55,323 nt of DNA. It comes from Clostridiales bacterium. Lineage in GTDB: Bacteria; Bacillota; Clostridia; Lachnospirales; Lachnospiraceae. Shown here in pieces: positions 1-9,344 of this stretch. Under the pieces are notes generated by a model. The model was not told the origin of the DNA and did not search any database. It worked only from the letters and a program-made list of their open reading frames with translations. The stretch covers positions 1 through 55,323 of the forward strand of contig JAAZDK010000253.1 of assembly GCA_012512855.1 (NCBI GenBank). The letters are read 5' to 3'. Within the stretch, counting starts at the first letter, position 1. The number at the start of each line of letters is the position of its first letter. The position numbers were made by a program, and so were the translations under genes.

Positions 1-126
1 AAGTGGCTTCTATGATTTAGCCACGGCATATCAGTCAGTGCACGTCAACTATTGAAAGCGCCGTATACCGAACGGTACGTACGGTGCTGTGAGAGGACGG
101 CGGTTAGTCACCGCCTCCTACTCGAT
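1..126 (+). mobile_element. Group II intron, 3' terminal part (end of intron-encoded ORF, domain V, domain VI); 5' part lies outside the window
   Basis: 34-nt domain V-like hairpin AGCGCCGTATACCGAACGGTACGTACGGTGCTGT at 57-90, starting with the catalytic AGC triad. Domain VI-like hairpin about 94-119 (GGA..GGCGGT-TAGTC-ACCGCC..TCC), with an unpaired A at 120, 7 nt before the likely 3' end CTCGAT (121-126). Frame 2 (2-55) reads SGFYDLATAYQSVHVNY* and stops just before domain V. Confidence 0.85.
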
Positions 127-207
127 TCTCTTTGAATATCTGCTTCTTTGAATATTATTTAATTTTTCGGGAATAATGGCAGATGGAACCGATTCCAATA
201 ATGAAGT

Positions 208-1035
208 ATGATGAAAGGATTAATCTTTATGTTGTTGGAGGAAAGATATAACCTTTATAAGAAGCTAAGAGGCATATTTATATCCGGGAAGCTTAGGGTT
301 TATCTATATATAGCGGCAGTCCTGTGGCTGGCGGTAATCACCCAGATAATAGTAAACAAGGCTTTTCGAGATCAGTTCAAAATAACCGATGCTTTTATCA
401 AGTCGCAGACCGATGAAATGCAAAGTCGGCTTGAAATTATTGCCGAGTATGAAGCTGACGGATTGGATCTGGTCCTTGCAAAGGATATAATAAGCCGGAT
501 GGCGGACAGCATAGGCTTGAGAATAGATGGCGATATCAGAGTTTGGGAAGAGCCTGACCGAATTGAATACAGCTTCCATAAGCAGGCGAAGCAGGCATTT
601 ACGGAGCTAAAGCTTATAAGCCTTACAGACAACTATGATGAGTCTAAAATGAAGCATTATATAATTGCCAGGCTTAATCTGAAGCAAAGCATAAAAAGCA
701 TAGATTTGTACAAAAAGCTGCTTGAAGCCTCACTGAATAAGCTGGGAGCAAAAAGTAAGCAGATTACCCTGGAATATGAAGGTGTGAGAGAGGGAGAGCT
801 AAGCTCTGAAGCAAAGCGTGAGCTGGCAAGGATGCTTATTGATGAGCTGCATGGGGAGCTGGCGCTGGAATATGATGAAGGCGATCTTTATACCGCTTAT
901 GCCTATACCGGAATGCTGGATGAATATATTGTTTCAGATGGTGTAAAGATCAATATTCAGCTGGTTATAGCCTATAATGAAGCCGGTAACAGGACAAGAA
1001 TATCTCTTGCAACTCCGGTGATGAACGAATATTAG
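208..1035 (+). CDS. YwmB-like (TATA-box-binding-like fold) membrane-anchored protein
   Basis: 275-aa ORF with an N-terminal TM segment; the extracytoplasmic part resembles the YwmB family. Confidence 0.55.
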   Translation: MMKGLIFMLLEERYNLYKKLRGIFISGKLRVYLYIAAVLWLAVITQIIVNKAFRDQFKITDAFIKSQTDEMQSRLEIIAEYEADGLDLVLAKDIISRMADSIGLRIDGDIRVWEEPDRIEYSFHKQAKQAFTELKLISLTDNYDESKMKHYIIARLNLKQSIKSIDLYKKLLEASLNKLGAKSKQITLEYEGVREGELSSEAKRELARMLIDELHGELALEYDEGDLYTAYAYTGMLDEYIVSDGVKINIQLVIAYNEAGNRTRISLATPVMNEY

Positions 1036-1042
1036 TAAAAAC

Positions 1043-1078
1043 GGGCTGTCGTACCATTTTTTGATGGTGCAACAGCCC
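1043..1078 (-). terminator. Hairpin between convergent genes, likely terminator of the minus-strand coat-like gene
   Basis: GGGCTGT..ACCAT-ttttg-ATGGT..ACAGCCC; read on the minus strand it is followed by GTTTTTAC. Confidence 0.55.
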
Positions 1079-1128
1079 ATTGTAGTGTGACGGACATGGA
1101 AAAGATGATTCTTTAGTGGATGCCGGCT

Positions 1129-2730
1129 TTAAAACCAGCGTCTTCTGCTGCGGTAACGCCTTCTGCGATTAAAGATTTCATTTAACAGCAGCAGGGTGAT
1201 AATATCCCGAAGTCCTGAGCCGTATCTTCTCTGAGGATAGAAATAAATGCTTTTTGCTTCCACCTGAGCCTCTTCCTCATCCAAATCCTTAACCTTTTCA
1301 TAAATCCGATCTACAATTCTGTCCAAAGCCACTCTGTCGGGATATTCATCAAACATTACGCTGCCGTCATATTCCATCTGGTCGCATTCAGACTCAATGT
1401 AGGGGAGTATGGCCTTAGCCTGGCTGGGATAAAGCTGCTTCATATAGGCCGCATCCTTATCAAGCTCCTCACAGCTATCATATCCGTAAAGAGGATATAA
1501 GGGTATTCCCATTGGAGCCTTGTAGGGATTATGGACCGGCAAATTGTTACTGATGAAATAATGGAAGCCTTCTGAGCCCCTTTGCTCCATACCGTTAATC
1601 ATGCCGTTTGGTACAGCTCCCGGAGTGACGCCGGGTGTGGAGCCGCCAGCTGAGCCCGGAGTACCAGGCATGCTCCCCGGTGTACTGCCCTGCATGGAAT
1701 TTGGCAAGGCGCCCGGAACAGCTCCAGGAGCTGTATGCATGGAGCCTGGCATAGTATGAGGCATACCCCCCGGAGTGGTGCGGTTCATAGGAGCCTGAGG
1801 CATAGGTGTTTGATTAGTACCAGGCATGGTACCGGGTGTACCGCCTGGCATAATACCAGGAGTACCAGGCATTACCCCCGGTACAGTGGGAGTAGTGCCG
1901 CGCTGATTAGCCGGAGGGGTGGCCGGTCTCATACCCGGAGTCTGAGCGCCGGGTGCGGGCGTGACCGGAGTGGTGCCTCTTTGAGGAACTGCTGAATCTG
2001 CCGGAGGAGTGCCTGGTAAATGGAAGCCAGGTATATCTCGAGGAACAGATTCAGACGGGCTGCTGTCCGGAGCGGAACCGGGAGCCCTATCTTCTCTGGA
2101 ATCAGGAGTGGTACCTTGCATAGTGCCCGGCATGGTGCCTGAAGTTCCGGGAGCGGTGCGTGGCATAGCTGAACTACCTGAATCCGGTATGGTGCCCGGA
2201 GAGTTTGGAGTTGTACGAGGTGTCGGAGCTTGAGGCATGGGTGCTCGATTCGTACCGGGCATAGTTCCCGGACTAGCCTGAGGGGTGCTTCGTTGATCTG
2301 CAGGAGACTGGGAGCCAGTACTTGGCATCATATCCGGAGTCTGACGGCTGTCGGGTGAAGGTGAGGCTGGAGGGGTGCTTCTTTGAGGAGCTGCCGAATC
2401 TGCCGGAGGAGTGCCCGGTATATGGATGCCCGGTATGCTACCACGCGGAGCGGCTTCTGAAGGAGTGGCAGGTGTGGTGCCTGGTGTGCTGCGTGGCATG
2501 CTACTGCCTGCAGAAGGAGTTGATACATAAGGGGAACCGTCCGGCATAGCGGGAGTGCGCAATCTGCTGCCCGGAGCAGAAGAGCTGCCATCAGGAGAAG
2601 GAGCTGTATTGGAGGAAACGCCGTAAGCGTTATTTTGCCTCTGTCTTCCTGTATGCTGGGAATTTACATTATAATGCGGCACTGAATATATTCGACCAGC
2701 GCCGTAACTTCTGCTACCTGTATAAGACAT
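1129..2730 (-). CDS. Low-complexity Pro/Thr/Gly/Met/Ser-rich protein with a conserved C-terminal domain; candidate spore-coat/surface protein
   Basis: 533-aa ORF; PGTMPGT-type repeats over about 350 aa, then YPSQAKAILPYIESECDQMEYDGSVMFDEYPDR...IYEKV and an Arg-rich C-terminus. Confidence 0.7.
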   Translation of the reverse strand: MSYTGSRSYGAGRIYSVPHYNVNSQHTGRQRQNNAYGVSSNTAPSPDGSSSAPGSRLRTPAMPDGSPYVSTPSAGSSMPRSTPGTTPATPSEAAPRGSIPGIHIPGTPPADSAAPQRSTPPASPSPDSRQTPDMMPSTGSQSPADQRSTPQASPGTMPGTNRAPMPQAPTPRTTPNSPGTIPDSGSSAMPRTAPGTSGTMPGTMQGTTPDSREDRAPGSAPDSSPSESVPRDIPGFHLPGTPPADSAVPQRGTTPVTPAPGAQTPGMRPATPPANQRGTTPTVPGVMPGTPGIMPGGTPGTMPGTNQTPMPQAPMNRTTPGGMPHTMPGSMHTAPGAVPGALPNSMQGSTPGSMPGTPGSAGGSTPGVTPGAVPNGMINGMEQRGSEGFHYFISNNLPVHNPYKAPMGIPLYPLYGYDSCEELDKDAAYMKQLYPSQAKAILPYIESECDQMEYDGSVMFDEYPDRVALDRIVDRIYEKVKDLDEEEAQVEAKSIYFYPQRRYGSGLRDIITLLLLNEIFNRRRRYRSRRRWF

Positions 2731-3001
2731 GTAAGTACTCCTAAACTTTTTTATATCAATATATGCATATGGAAGACAAATGTGAAATTGGAGGATGAGC
2801 TAATCTTAATATAAAATTTATAATAATCTGGTTGTACTATCAGATAAAAGACATTACAATATAGCTTGAATAGATATATATTTGCTTGTCATATTTTGCC
2901 TTGCAGAGGTTCAGGAAACCATATTTATAGGCAATGGGCCGTATGCGTTTTTAATGCTAATTGTAAGTTAAGGATAGAAGTATAACAGATAGGATGGCAC
3001 T

Positions 3002-4270
3002 ATGGATCAACAAATCACATTGCTGTTTGAGGAATTTGCAGATTCTGATCTGATTTCAATAACAGTCAGCAATTCAAGCGATAGGGATAGGATAAAGAAA
3101 ATCAGGATACGCCCTGTTTTAATAAAGAAAAAACTGTATTTTCAGATTTCCGAGTTCATAGGAAATAAGGTATATCACACCAATGTAGACAGGCAAGGGT
3201 TAATTGAAGCTCTTCCGGATTGGTTTGAAGGCCTGTTTCGTCAGGCTGAAATTGAATCTGAAAAGGGAAGAGCAACGCTGTTAATCAGCAAAAGAGGAAA
3301 GGTAACTGTCATTAAAAAGCTTAATAAGCCGGATGAGTCAAAGGCTTCAAATAAAGCAGGCAAATTGGGCGCTTCGGCGTCGGATACAGCTGCAATAAAA
3401 GTGGCAGCAGACGCGTTTGATATGGGAAAAATCGCCCGATTGAGCCATAACAGAAGCAAGAACTATATTCTGCAGGAGGGTGTTGCTCTGCCGTTTTTGG
3501 TTGATCTGGGGGTCATGTCTGAGGCAGGTCATATAGTTAAGGCCAAATCGGATAAGTTCAGACAGATTAACCGTTTTCTTGAGTATATAGAGGATGTATT
3601 GCCTTATCTGGATAAGGATAAGGAGCTGACAATACTTGACTTCGGCTGCGGTAAATCATACCTGACCTTTGCCCTTTATTACTATTTGAAGGAGCAAAAG
3701 GGCTATAATATCAGGGTGACAGGTATGGATTTAAAGGAGGATGTCATAGAAGAGTGCAGTAGGCTTAGCGTAAAATATGGATATGACAGGCTTGAATTCC
3801 TTGCTGGTGATATAGCAGACTATAAGGGAGCTGCGCCTGATATGGTGATCACTCTGCATGCCTGTGACACTGCCACCGATTATGCACTCTTTCATGCTGT
3901 TTCTTTAAATGCCAGGGTGATCCTGTCTGTTCCCTGCTGTCAGCATGAATTAAATAAGCAGATTAGCAATGAGCTGCTTAAGCCGATTTTTAAATACGGA
4001 ATAATCAAGGAGAGAATGTCAGCCCTGATAACCGATGCCTTAAGGGCAGAGCTTTTGGAGGCTGTGGGATATAATGTCCAGCTGCTGGAGTTTATTGATA
4101 TGGAGCATACTCCGAAGAATATCCTGATCAGGGCAATAAAGAAAATGCAGAATACAGCCGGCAAAGGAGCTGGCACCAGAAGGCTTCGGGAATGTATGGA
4201 CTTTCTTGGAGTATCACCATGCCTGTACAGACTGCTTAAGGATTATATTGAGAATTATACTGAAAAGTAA
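3002..4270 (+). CDS. Class I SAM-dependent methyltransferase
   Basis: Motif I-like ILDFGCGKSYLTFALYYYL, then MVITLHACDTATD and ILSVPCCQHEL. Confidence 0.75.
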   Translation: MDQQITLLFEEFADSDLISITVSNSSDRDRIKKIRIRPVLIKKKLYFQISEFIGNKVYHTNVDRQGLIEALPDWFEGLFRQAEIESEKGRATLLISKRGKVTVIKKLNKPDESKASNKAGKLGASASDTAAIKVAADAFDMGKIARLSHNRSKNYILQEGVALPFLVDLGVMSEAGHIVKAKSDKFRQINRFLEYIEDVLPYLDKDKELTILDFGCGKSYLTFALYYYLKEQKGYNIRVTGMDLKEDVIEECSRLSVKYGYDRLEFLAGDIADYKGAAPDMVITLHACDTATDYALFHAVSLNARVILSVPCCQHELNKQISNELLKPIFKYGIIKERMSALITDALRAELLEAVGYNVQLLEFIDMEHTPKNILIRAIKKMQNTAGKGAGTRRLRECMDFLGVSPCLYRLLKDYIENYTEK

Positions 4271-4443
4271 GCTGAAGCTATCCGCCTGATTGTTAAAAGC
4301 TTATCAGAGGTTTGCCGGGTTTCATGACTAATTATTAAGGCAGCAGTAGAGTTTATTTGATTGAAAAGGACAGGCAAGGATACAATATGGAAGAGTATCC
4401 GGGACATGGCATGGATTAATATATATGTTTTGTGGAGGTAAAG

Positions 4444-6996
4444 GTGTTAAAACTCATTTACAGAGTTATTATTTTGCTTGCGATATTCGTTATTTCACTT
4501 TCATATTTCAGTCGGGGTATCAAGGAGGTGGTGTTTGATATTGACAACACCACCATTATGGAGGATGCGACGCTTCCGTTGGTGTCGGTAAAGCTGGGGG
4601 ATGACAATATTAACCTATTACGGGGATATAGCAGCAATCTGGATGCCAACAAGGTAAGGGACAGTATTATTCCCCTGGGATATGACAAGGTTTTTGAGCT
4701 TTTGATTGATGAAAAGGATTATGAGATTAAAAAGATAAATTATGAGATCAGGGAGTTTGCCAGCAACAGCCTGATAGAGTCGGACTCGGTCAGTGTCTTT
4801 GACAAGATGGGTGAGCTGCTAAGCGCCCGTATAAGACTTAAGACCGACCTGAAGCAGGGCAAGGAATATGCGGCAAAGATAACTCTTGTTACCAGCGAAA
4901 GCAAAAAGATTTATTATTATCAGAGGATTAAGATAGATGAAAAGTTTTTCTTGAATGAGAAGCTTTCTTTTGTAATGAGCTTTCATGAAGCTATCAAGGA
5001 TAAAAAGACTGCGGAAAGCATAATACGATATCTGGAACCAAAAAGGGATGCAGCTAACAATACACTGGCACATGTTAATATACATTCCAGCTTCGAGCTG
5101 ATAAGCTGGGGGAAAATACAGCCGGTTTTTCTGACAGACATTATACCGTCGGTTAAGGAAATAAACAGAGATACAGCATCCATAGAGCTTAGGTATGTCA
5201 TTGAGGCCGAAATAGCCGGCAGAAATGAAAGATATCAGGTTATGGAGTTCTACCGGGTGCGTTATTCGCCTGACAGGATGTATCTGCTGAATTATGAGCG
5301 TTATATGGAATCCATTTTTGACATATCACTTGCCAGCACATCCAAAAGTGAGCTGAAGCTGGGTATAACAAATGATTTGGAGCTCCCCTATCTGGTCAGC
5401 GCAGATAAAAGCAGAGTAGCCTTTGTGCGGGACAAGCAGCTTTGGTATTACGATCTTGTCAGCAATGAAATTACAAGAGTGTTTTCCTTCAGGCAGAATA
5501 ATACGGATTATATACGGGATATGAATGACCAGCACGATATCCGGATAATAAATATGGATGCTGAAGGAAATATGTATTTTCTTGTATTTGGCTATATGAA
5601 CCGGGGCCAGTATGAAGGCCGGACCGGTCTGTTGCTCTATCATTATATCAGGGGGGAAAACAGGATTGAGGAGAAGGTGTATATTCCTGTTGATGAATCC
5701 TACCAGATAATGAAGGAGAGCATTGGAGACTTAATATATGTTAATGCAAAGGATGAGTTCTTTTTCCAGATCAATAACAGCATTTACTCCTATAGCCTGA
5801 TAACCAAAAAGCTGAACCGGCTGGCATCCGGCATTGGCAGAAAGCAGCTTGTATTTTTAAAGGATTTGTATTGTGCGGTATGGCAGGAGCATGCCGATGC
5901 AGCCCGGTCGGACAATATTTATATAATGAATCTGGAAACCGGCAATATTGATAAAATACAGGCTCCTTCCGGTTATGGTATAGTGCTGCTGGATAATATT
6001 GAAAGCAATATTATATATGGTTTTGTCAACAGGGAATATATCTCAACCATGGTGGACGGTTATGTTATAGAACCGATAAGCAGTCTTGAGATAGCCGCCA
6101 GGGATAGAAGGGTGCTCAAAAGCTATTTGGCGGGCGAATATTTTATTTCCGATATAGAGGTGAATGATAATATTATAGAGCTGAAGCGGGTAAGCAGGGT
6201 TTATGAGGACGGAAGAATCGTTTATAAGCCTGCGGAGGCAGACAGCATAATGAGCCAGAAGAAGGAAAAAAGTGACCTGGTGGGTATATCCTCAAGAGTA
6301 ACGGAGCTGGCTCTGACAGAGTATTATATGACTTTGCCCCCCGGCTTTGAGATGAAGGAGCTGCCAAAAAGCAAATCAACCGTCAATACGGTTATAGATC
6401 AGGATCCCACCCTGAGGCTGTCGGAGCCGGAGCAGAGCGAGCTATTGTATTATCCTTTTACGGTTACCGGAATGGCGGGTGCCTGCTCTGAGGCTGCAGA
6501 TGCCATATTGCTGGCAAAGGAAGGTGTGGGCGTGGTTATGGACACAGGCAGGCAGCTAATCTGGGAGAGGGGCATTAAGGCCCTGACCGCCAGCGCCTAT
6601 GTACCGGGATTTGACAGCCTTGAAATTGAAGCCGCTCCTGATGCCCCTGTTGAAGGCGCCATTCATATGATGCTGAAAAGCCAGGGCCAGAATATTCCTT
6701 TGGAAGGCCTGATGCAGGAAGGAGTGAGTGCTTATCAGCTGCTTATGTCCTACTCAAGGTATAAGCCCATAAGGCTTACCGGCATAAGCCTTGATGATGC
6801 CCTGTATTTTGTCGTCAGAGGCAGGCCTGTATTTGCTATGACCGGTGCAAATAAAGCTGTTGTAATTTATGGTTATGATGCTTACAATATAAGTATTGCT
6901 GATCCGACAAACGGCAGAAAAAGCAAAATGGGTCTGCAAACGGCTGCAAAATTGTTTGAGGATAACGGTAATATATTTATTTCCTATCTGGAATGA
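4444..6996 (+). CDS. Conserved membrane-anchored protein with a degenerate C39-like C-terminal domain
   Basis: N-terminal TM (LIYRVIILLAIFVISLSYF). GTG start chosen after RBS GGAGGTAAAG. C-terminus ANKAVVIYGYDAYNISIADPTNGR resembles the C39 His region. Confidence 0.6.
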   Translation: MLKLIYRVIILLAIFVISLSYFSRGIKEVVFDIDNTTIMEDATLPLVSVKLGDDNINLLRGYSSNLDANKVRDSIIPLGYDKVFELLIDEKDYEIKKINYEIREFASNSLIESDSVSVFDKMGELLSARIRLKTDLKQGKEYAAKITLVTSESKKIYYYQRIKIDEKFFLNEKLSFVMSFHEAIKDKKTAESIIRYLEPKRDAANNTLAHVNIHSSFELISWGKIQPVFLTDIIPSVKEINRDTASIELRYVIEAEIAGRNERYQVMEFYRVRYSPDRMYLLNYERYMESIFDISLASTSKSELKLGITNDLELPYLVSADKSRVAFVRDKQLWYYDLVSNEITRVFSFRQNNTDYIRDMNDQHDIRIINMDAEGNMYFLVFGYMNRGQYEGRTGLLLYHYIRGENRIEEKVYIPVDESYQIMKESIGDLIYVNAKDEFFFQINNSIYSYSLITKKLNRLASGIGRKQLVFLKDLYCAVWQEHADAARSDNIYIMNLETGNIDKIQAPSGYGIVLLDNIESNIIYGFVNREYISTMVDGYVIEPISSLEIAARDRRVLKSYLAGEYFISDIEVNDNIIELKRVSRVYEDGRIVYKPAEADSIMSQKKEKSDLVGISSRVTELALTEYYMTLPPGFEMKELPKSKSTVNTVIDQDPTLRLSEPEQSELLYYPFTVTGMAGACSEAADAILLAKEGVGVVMDTGRQLIWERGIKALTASAYVPGFDSLEIEAAPDAPVEGAIHMMLKSQGQNIPLEGLMQEGVSAYQLLMSYSRYKPIRLTGISLDDALYFVVRGRPVFAMTGANKAVVIYGYDAYNISIADPTNGRKSKMGLQTAAKLFEDNGNIFISYLE

Positions 6997-7032
6997 TATT
7001 ATTATAAATCAATATACGATGGAGGAAAAAAG

Positions 7033-8151
7033 ATGGATGAAAGGATTAAAGTACTGGCACACAACCTGGTAAATTATTCAATGGAGGTAAAGGCCGGCGA
7101 AAAGGTATATATAGAGCATTATGGGCCTGCCACACAGGATTTGGCGCGTCAAATAGTGAAGGAGGTTTATAAGGTAGGGGGAGTTCCGTTTGTCCGCTAT
7201 ACAGATACCAGATTGCTGAGGGAAGTTCTTCTTAACTGCAGCCAGGAGCAGATGGCACTTATGGGCAAGCATGATGCTGCAATAATGAGTGAAATGGATT
7301 GCTATGTAGGAATTCGTGGCAACGACAATGCATCGGAGCTGTCGGATGTTCCGGCTGAAAAGATGAATATTTTTGAAACCTATTATATGACACCTGTACA
7401 CCATAAGGTTCGGGTACCTAAGACCAAATGGGTGGTACTTCGCTATCCCAACAACTCTATGGCTCAGCTGTCCAATACCAGCCTGGAGGATTTCGAGGAC
7501 TTTTACTTTAGGGTATGCAATCTCGATTATGCCAAGATGGGTGCCGCAATGCAAAAGCTTAAGGATTATATGGAGCGTACTGACATGGTTAGAATAATTG
7601 GCCCCGGAACTGATTTGACCTTTTCAATAAAAAACATTCCGGCTGTATCCTGCGACGGAAAATGCAATATACCGGACGGGGAGGTATATACCGCTCCCGT
7701 GAGGGAATCTGTTAACGGAGTATTGACATACAACACGCCTGCAGTATTCCAGGGCTTTACCTACGAAAATATCTGTTTCCGTTTCGAGAACGGAAAAATT
7801 GTAGAGGCAACGGCAAATGATACGGAAAGATTAAACCGTGTGCTGGATATAGATGAGGGAGCCCGCTATATAGGTGAGTTCGCGCTGGGTGTCAATCCGT
7901 ATATTTTAAAACCGATGAAGGATACCCTCTTTGATGAGAAAATAATGGGCTCCTTCCACTTTACACCCGGCAACTGCTATGAGGAGGAGGCTCCTAACGG
8001 CAATCATTCCGCTATCCATTGGGATCTGGTATGTATCCAGACACCCGAATACGGCGGCGGAGAGATTTATTTCGATGATGTCTTAATTCGTAAGGACGGC
8101 CGTTTTGTAGTTAAAGAACTGGAATGCCTGAATCCGGAGAATTTAATATAG
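7033..8151 (+). CDS. Aminopeptidase, M29 family
   Basis: 372 aa; GEKVYIEHYGPATQDLARQIVKEVYKVGG.P, EVYTAPVRESVNGVLTYNTP and NCYEEEAPNGNHSAIHWDLV are M29-like. Confidence 0.85.
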   Translation: MDERIKVLAHNLVNYSMEVKAGEKVYIEHYGPATQDLARQIVKEVYKVGGVPFVRYTDTRLLREVLLNCSQEQMALMGKHDAAIMSEMDCYVGIRGNDNASELSDVPAEKMNIFETYYMTPVHHKVRVPKTKWVVLRYPNNSMAQLSNTSLEDFEDFYFRVCNLDYAKMGAAMQKLKDYMERTDMVRIIGPGTDLTFSIKNIPAVSCDGKCNIPDGEVYTAPVRESVNGVLTYNTPAVFQGFTYENICFRFENGKIVEATANDTERLNRVLDIDEGARYIGEFALGVNPYILKPMKDTLFDEKIMGSFHFTPGNCYEEEAPNGNHSAIHWDLVCIQTPEYGGGEIYFDDVLIRKDGRFVVKELECLNPENLI

Positions 8152-8169
8152 GCCAATCAGGTTTGCTTG

Positions 8170-8194
8170 GACAGGGTGGTGCTCCCACCCTGTC
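8170..8194 (+). terminator. Stable intergenic hairpin downstream of the M29 peptidase gene
   Basis: GACAGGGTGG-TGCTC-CCACCCTGTC, perfect 10-bp stem; no T-tract directly after it. Confidence 0.5.
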
Positions 8195-8251
8195 GGATTA
8201 GCCTGACTATAATATATTAGATCAGATTATATTATTGGAATGGAGGATATC

Positions 8252-9268
8252 ATGAAGCTTTTGACTGCGGTTATTCCCTGCTATAATTCTGCCGCTTATA
8301 TGTCCCGGGCGATAGAATCCTTGCTTAGCGGTGGGGAGGAAATGGAAATAATAATTGTAAATGACGGCTCAACAGATAATACCCAGGAGATTGCAGAGGA
8401 TTACCAGAGAAAATATCCCGATATAATAAGGGTAATCAGCCAGGAAAACGGTGGACATGGTGAAGCGGTAAATACCGGCCTGTACAATGCCACAGGAGTA
8501 TATTTCAAGGTAGTGGACAGTGACGACTGGGTTAATGAAAAGGCCTTGAGTCAGGTTATGGCTACCCTTAAGGAGCTGATTGCAGACGGCAGAAGCCCCG
8601 ATTTGTTTCTTGCCAATTATGTATATGAAAAGGTGGACGCCAGAAAGAAGAAGGTAATCAATTATAACTGGGCATTGCCGAAGGAACGGATATTTACCTG
8701 GGATGAAATAATGCATTTTAAGCAAAGCCAGAACATATTGATGCATTCCACTATTTATCGCACAAAGCTGCTGAAGGATTGTGGAATTCGACTGCCCAAA
8801 CATACCTTCTATGTTGATAACATTTTTGTTTATCAGCCTCTTCCTTATGTAAAGACTCTTTACTATATGGATGTCAATCTGTATCGCTATTTTATCGGCC
8901 GGGCTGATCAGTCGGTCAATGAGCAGGTCATGATAAAGAGAATAGATCAGCAGCTAAAGATTACAAAAATCATGATTGAAGCCCATGATCTGCAACAGAT
9001 CAAGAGCCGGAAGCTGCAAAACTACATGGTTAAATATCTGGCGATGATGATGGCAATATGCAGTGTATTCCTGATAAAAGAGGGAAGCGACGAAAGCCTT
9101 GCAAAAAAGCAGGAGCTTTGGGAGTATCTCAAAAGATATGATAAATGGCTCTATAAGCGTATTCGCTCACAGATACTGGGCAGAAGCATGAACATACCAG
9201 GCAAATTCGGCCGTAAGGTAGTGGAGGTTGGCTATAATATAACCAGGAAAATATACGGTTTCAACTAA
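8252..9268 (+). CDS. Glycosyltransferase family 2
   Basis: LTAVIPCYNSAAYMSRAIESLL..EIIIVNDGSTDNT..ENGGHGEAVNTGL..KVVDSDDW; start chosen after a GGAGG RBS. Confidence 0.9.
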   Translation: MKLLTAVIPCYNSAAYMSRAIESLLSGGEEMEIIIVNDGSTDNTQEIAEDYQRKYPDIIRVISQENGGHGEAVNTGLYNATGVYFKVVDSDDWVNEKALSQVMATLKELIADGRSPDLFLANYVYEKVDARKKKVINYNWALPKERIFTWDEIMHFKQSQNILMHSTIYRTKLLKDCGIRLPKHTFYVDNIFVYQPLPYVKTLYYMDVNLYRYFIGRADQSVNEQVMIKRIDQQLKITKIMIEAHDLQQIKSRKLQNYMVKYLAMMMAICSVFLIKEGSDESLAKKQELWEYLKRYDKWLYKRIRSQILGRSMNIPGKFGRKVVEVGYNITRKIYGFN

Positions 9269-9344
9269 TAGAAAATTATCGCAATAAAAAGAAGGACAAC
9301 GACACATTTATCATCAGTAAAGGTGTAGTTGTCCTGCTTGCTTA

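Noticed and set aside
1600-2560. Repeats considered as a CRISPR array or collagen-like gene
   Set aside because: Unit lengths vary and lie within one open reading frame, with no constant repeat/unique spacer pattern; protein repeats are not Gly-X-Y.
1735-2591. Short plus- and minus-strand ORFs inside the repeat region
   Set aside because: Alternative frames of the low-complexity coat-like gene; repeats keep frames open by chance.
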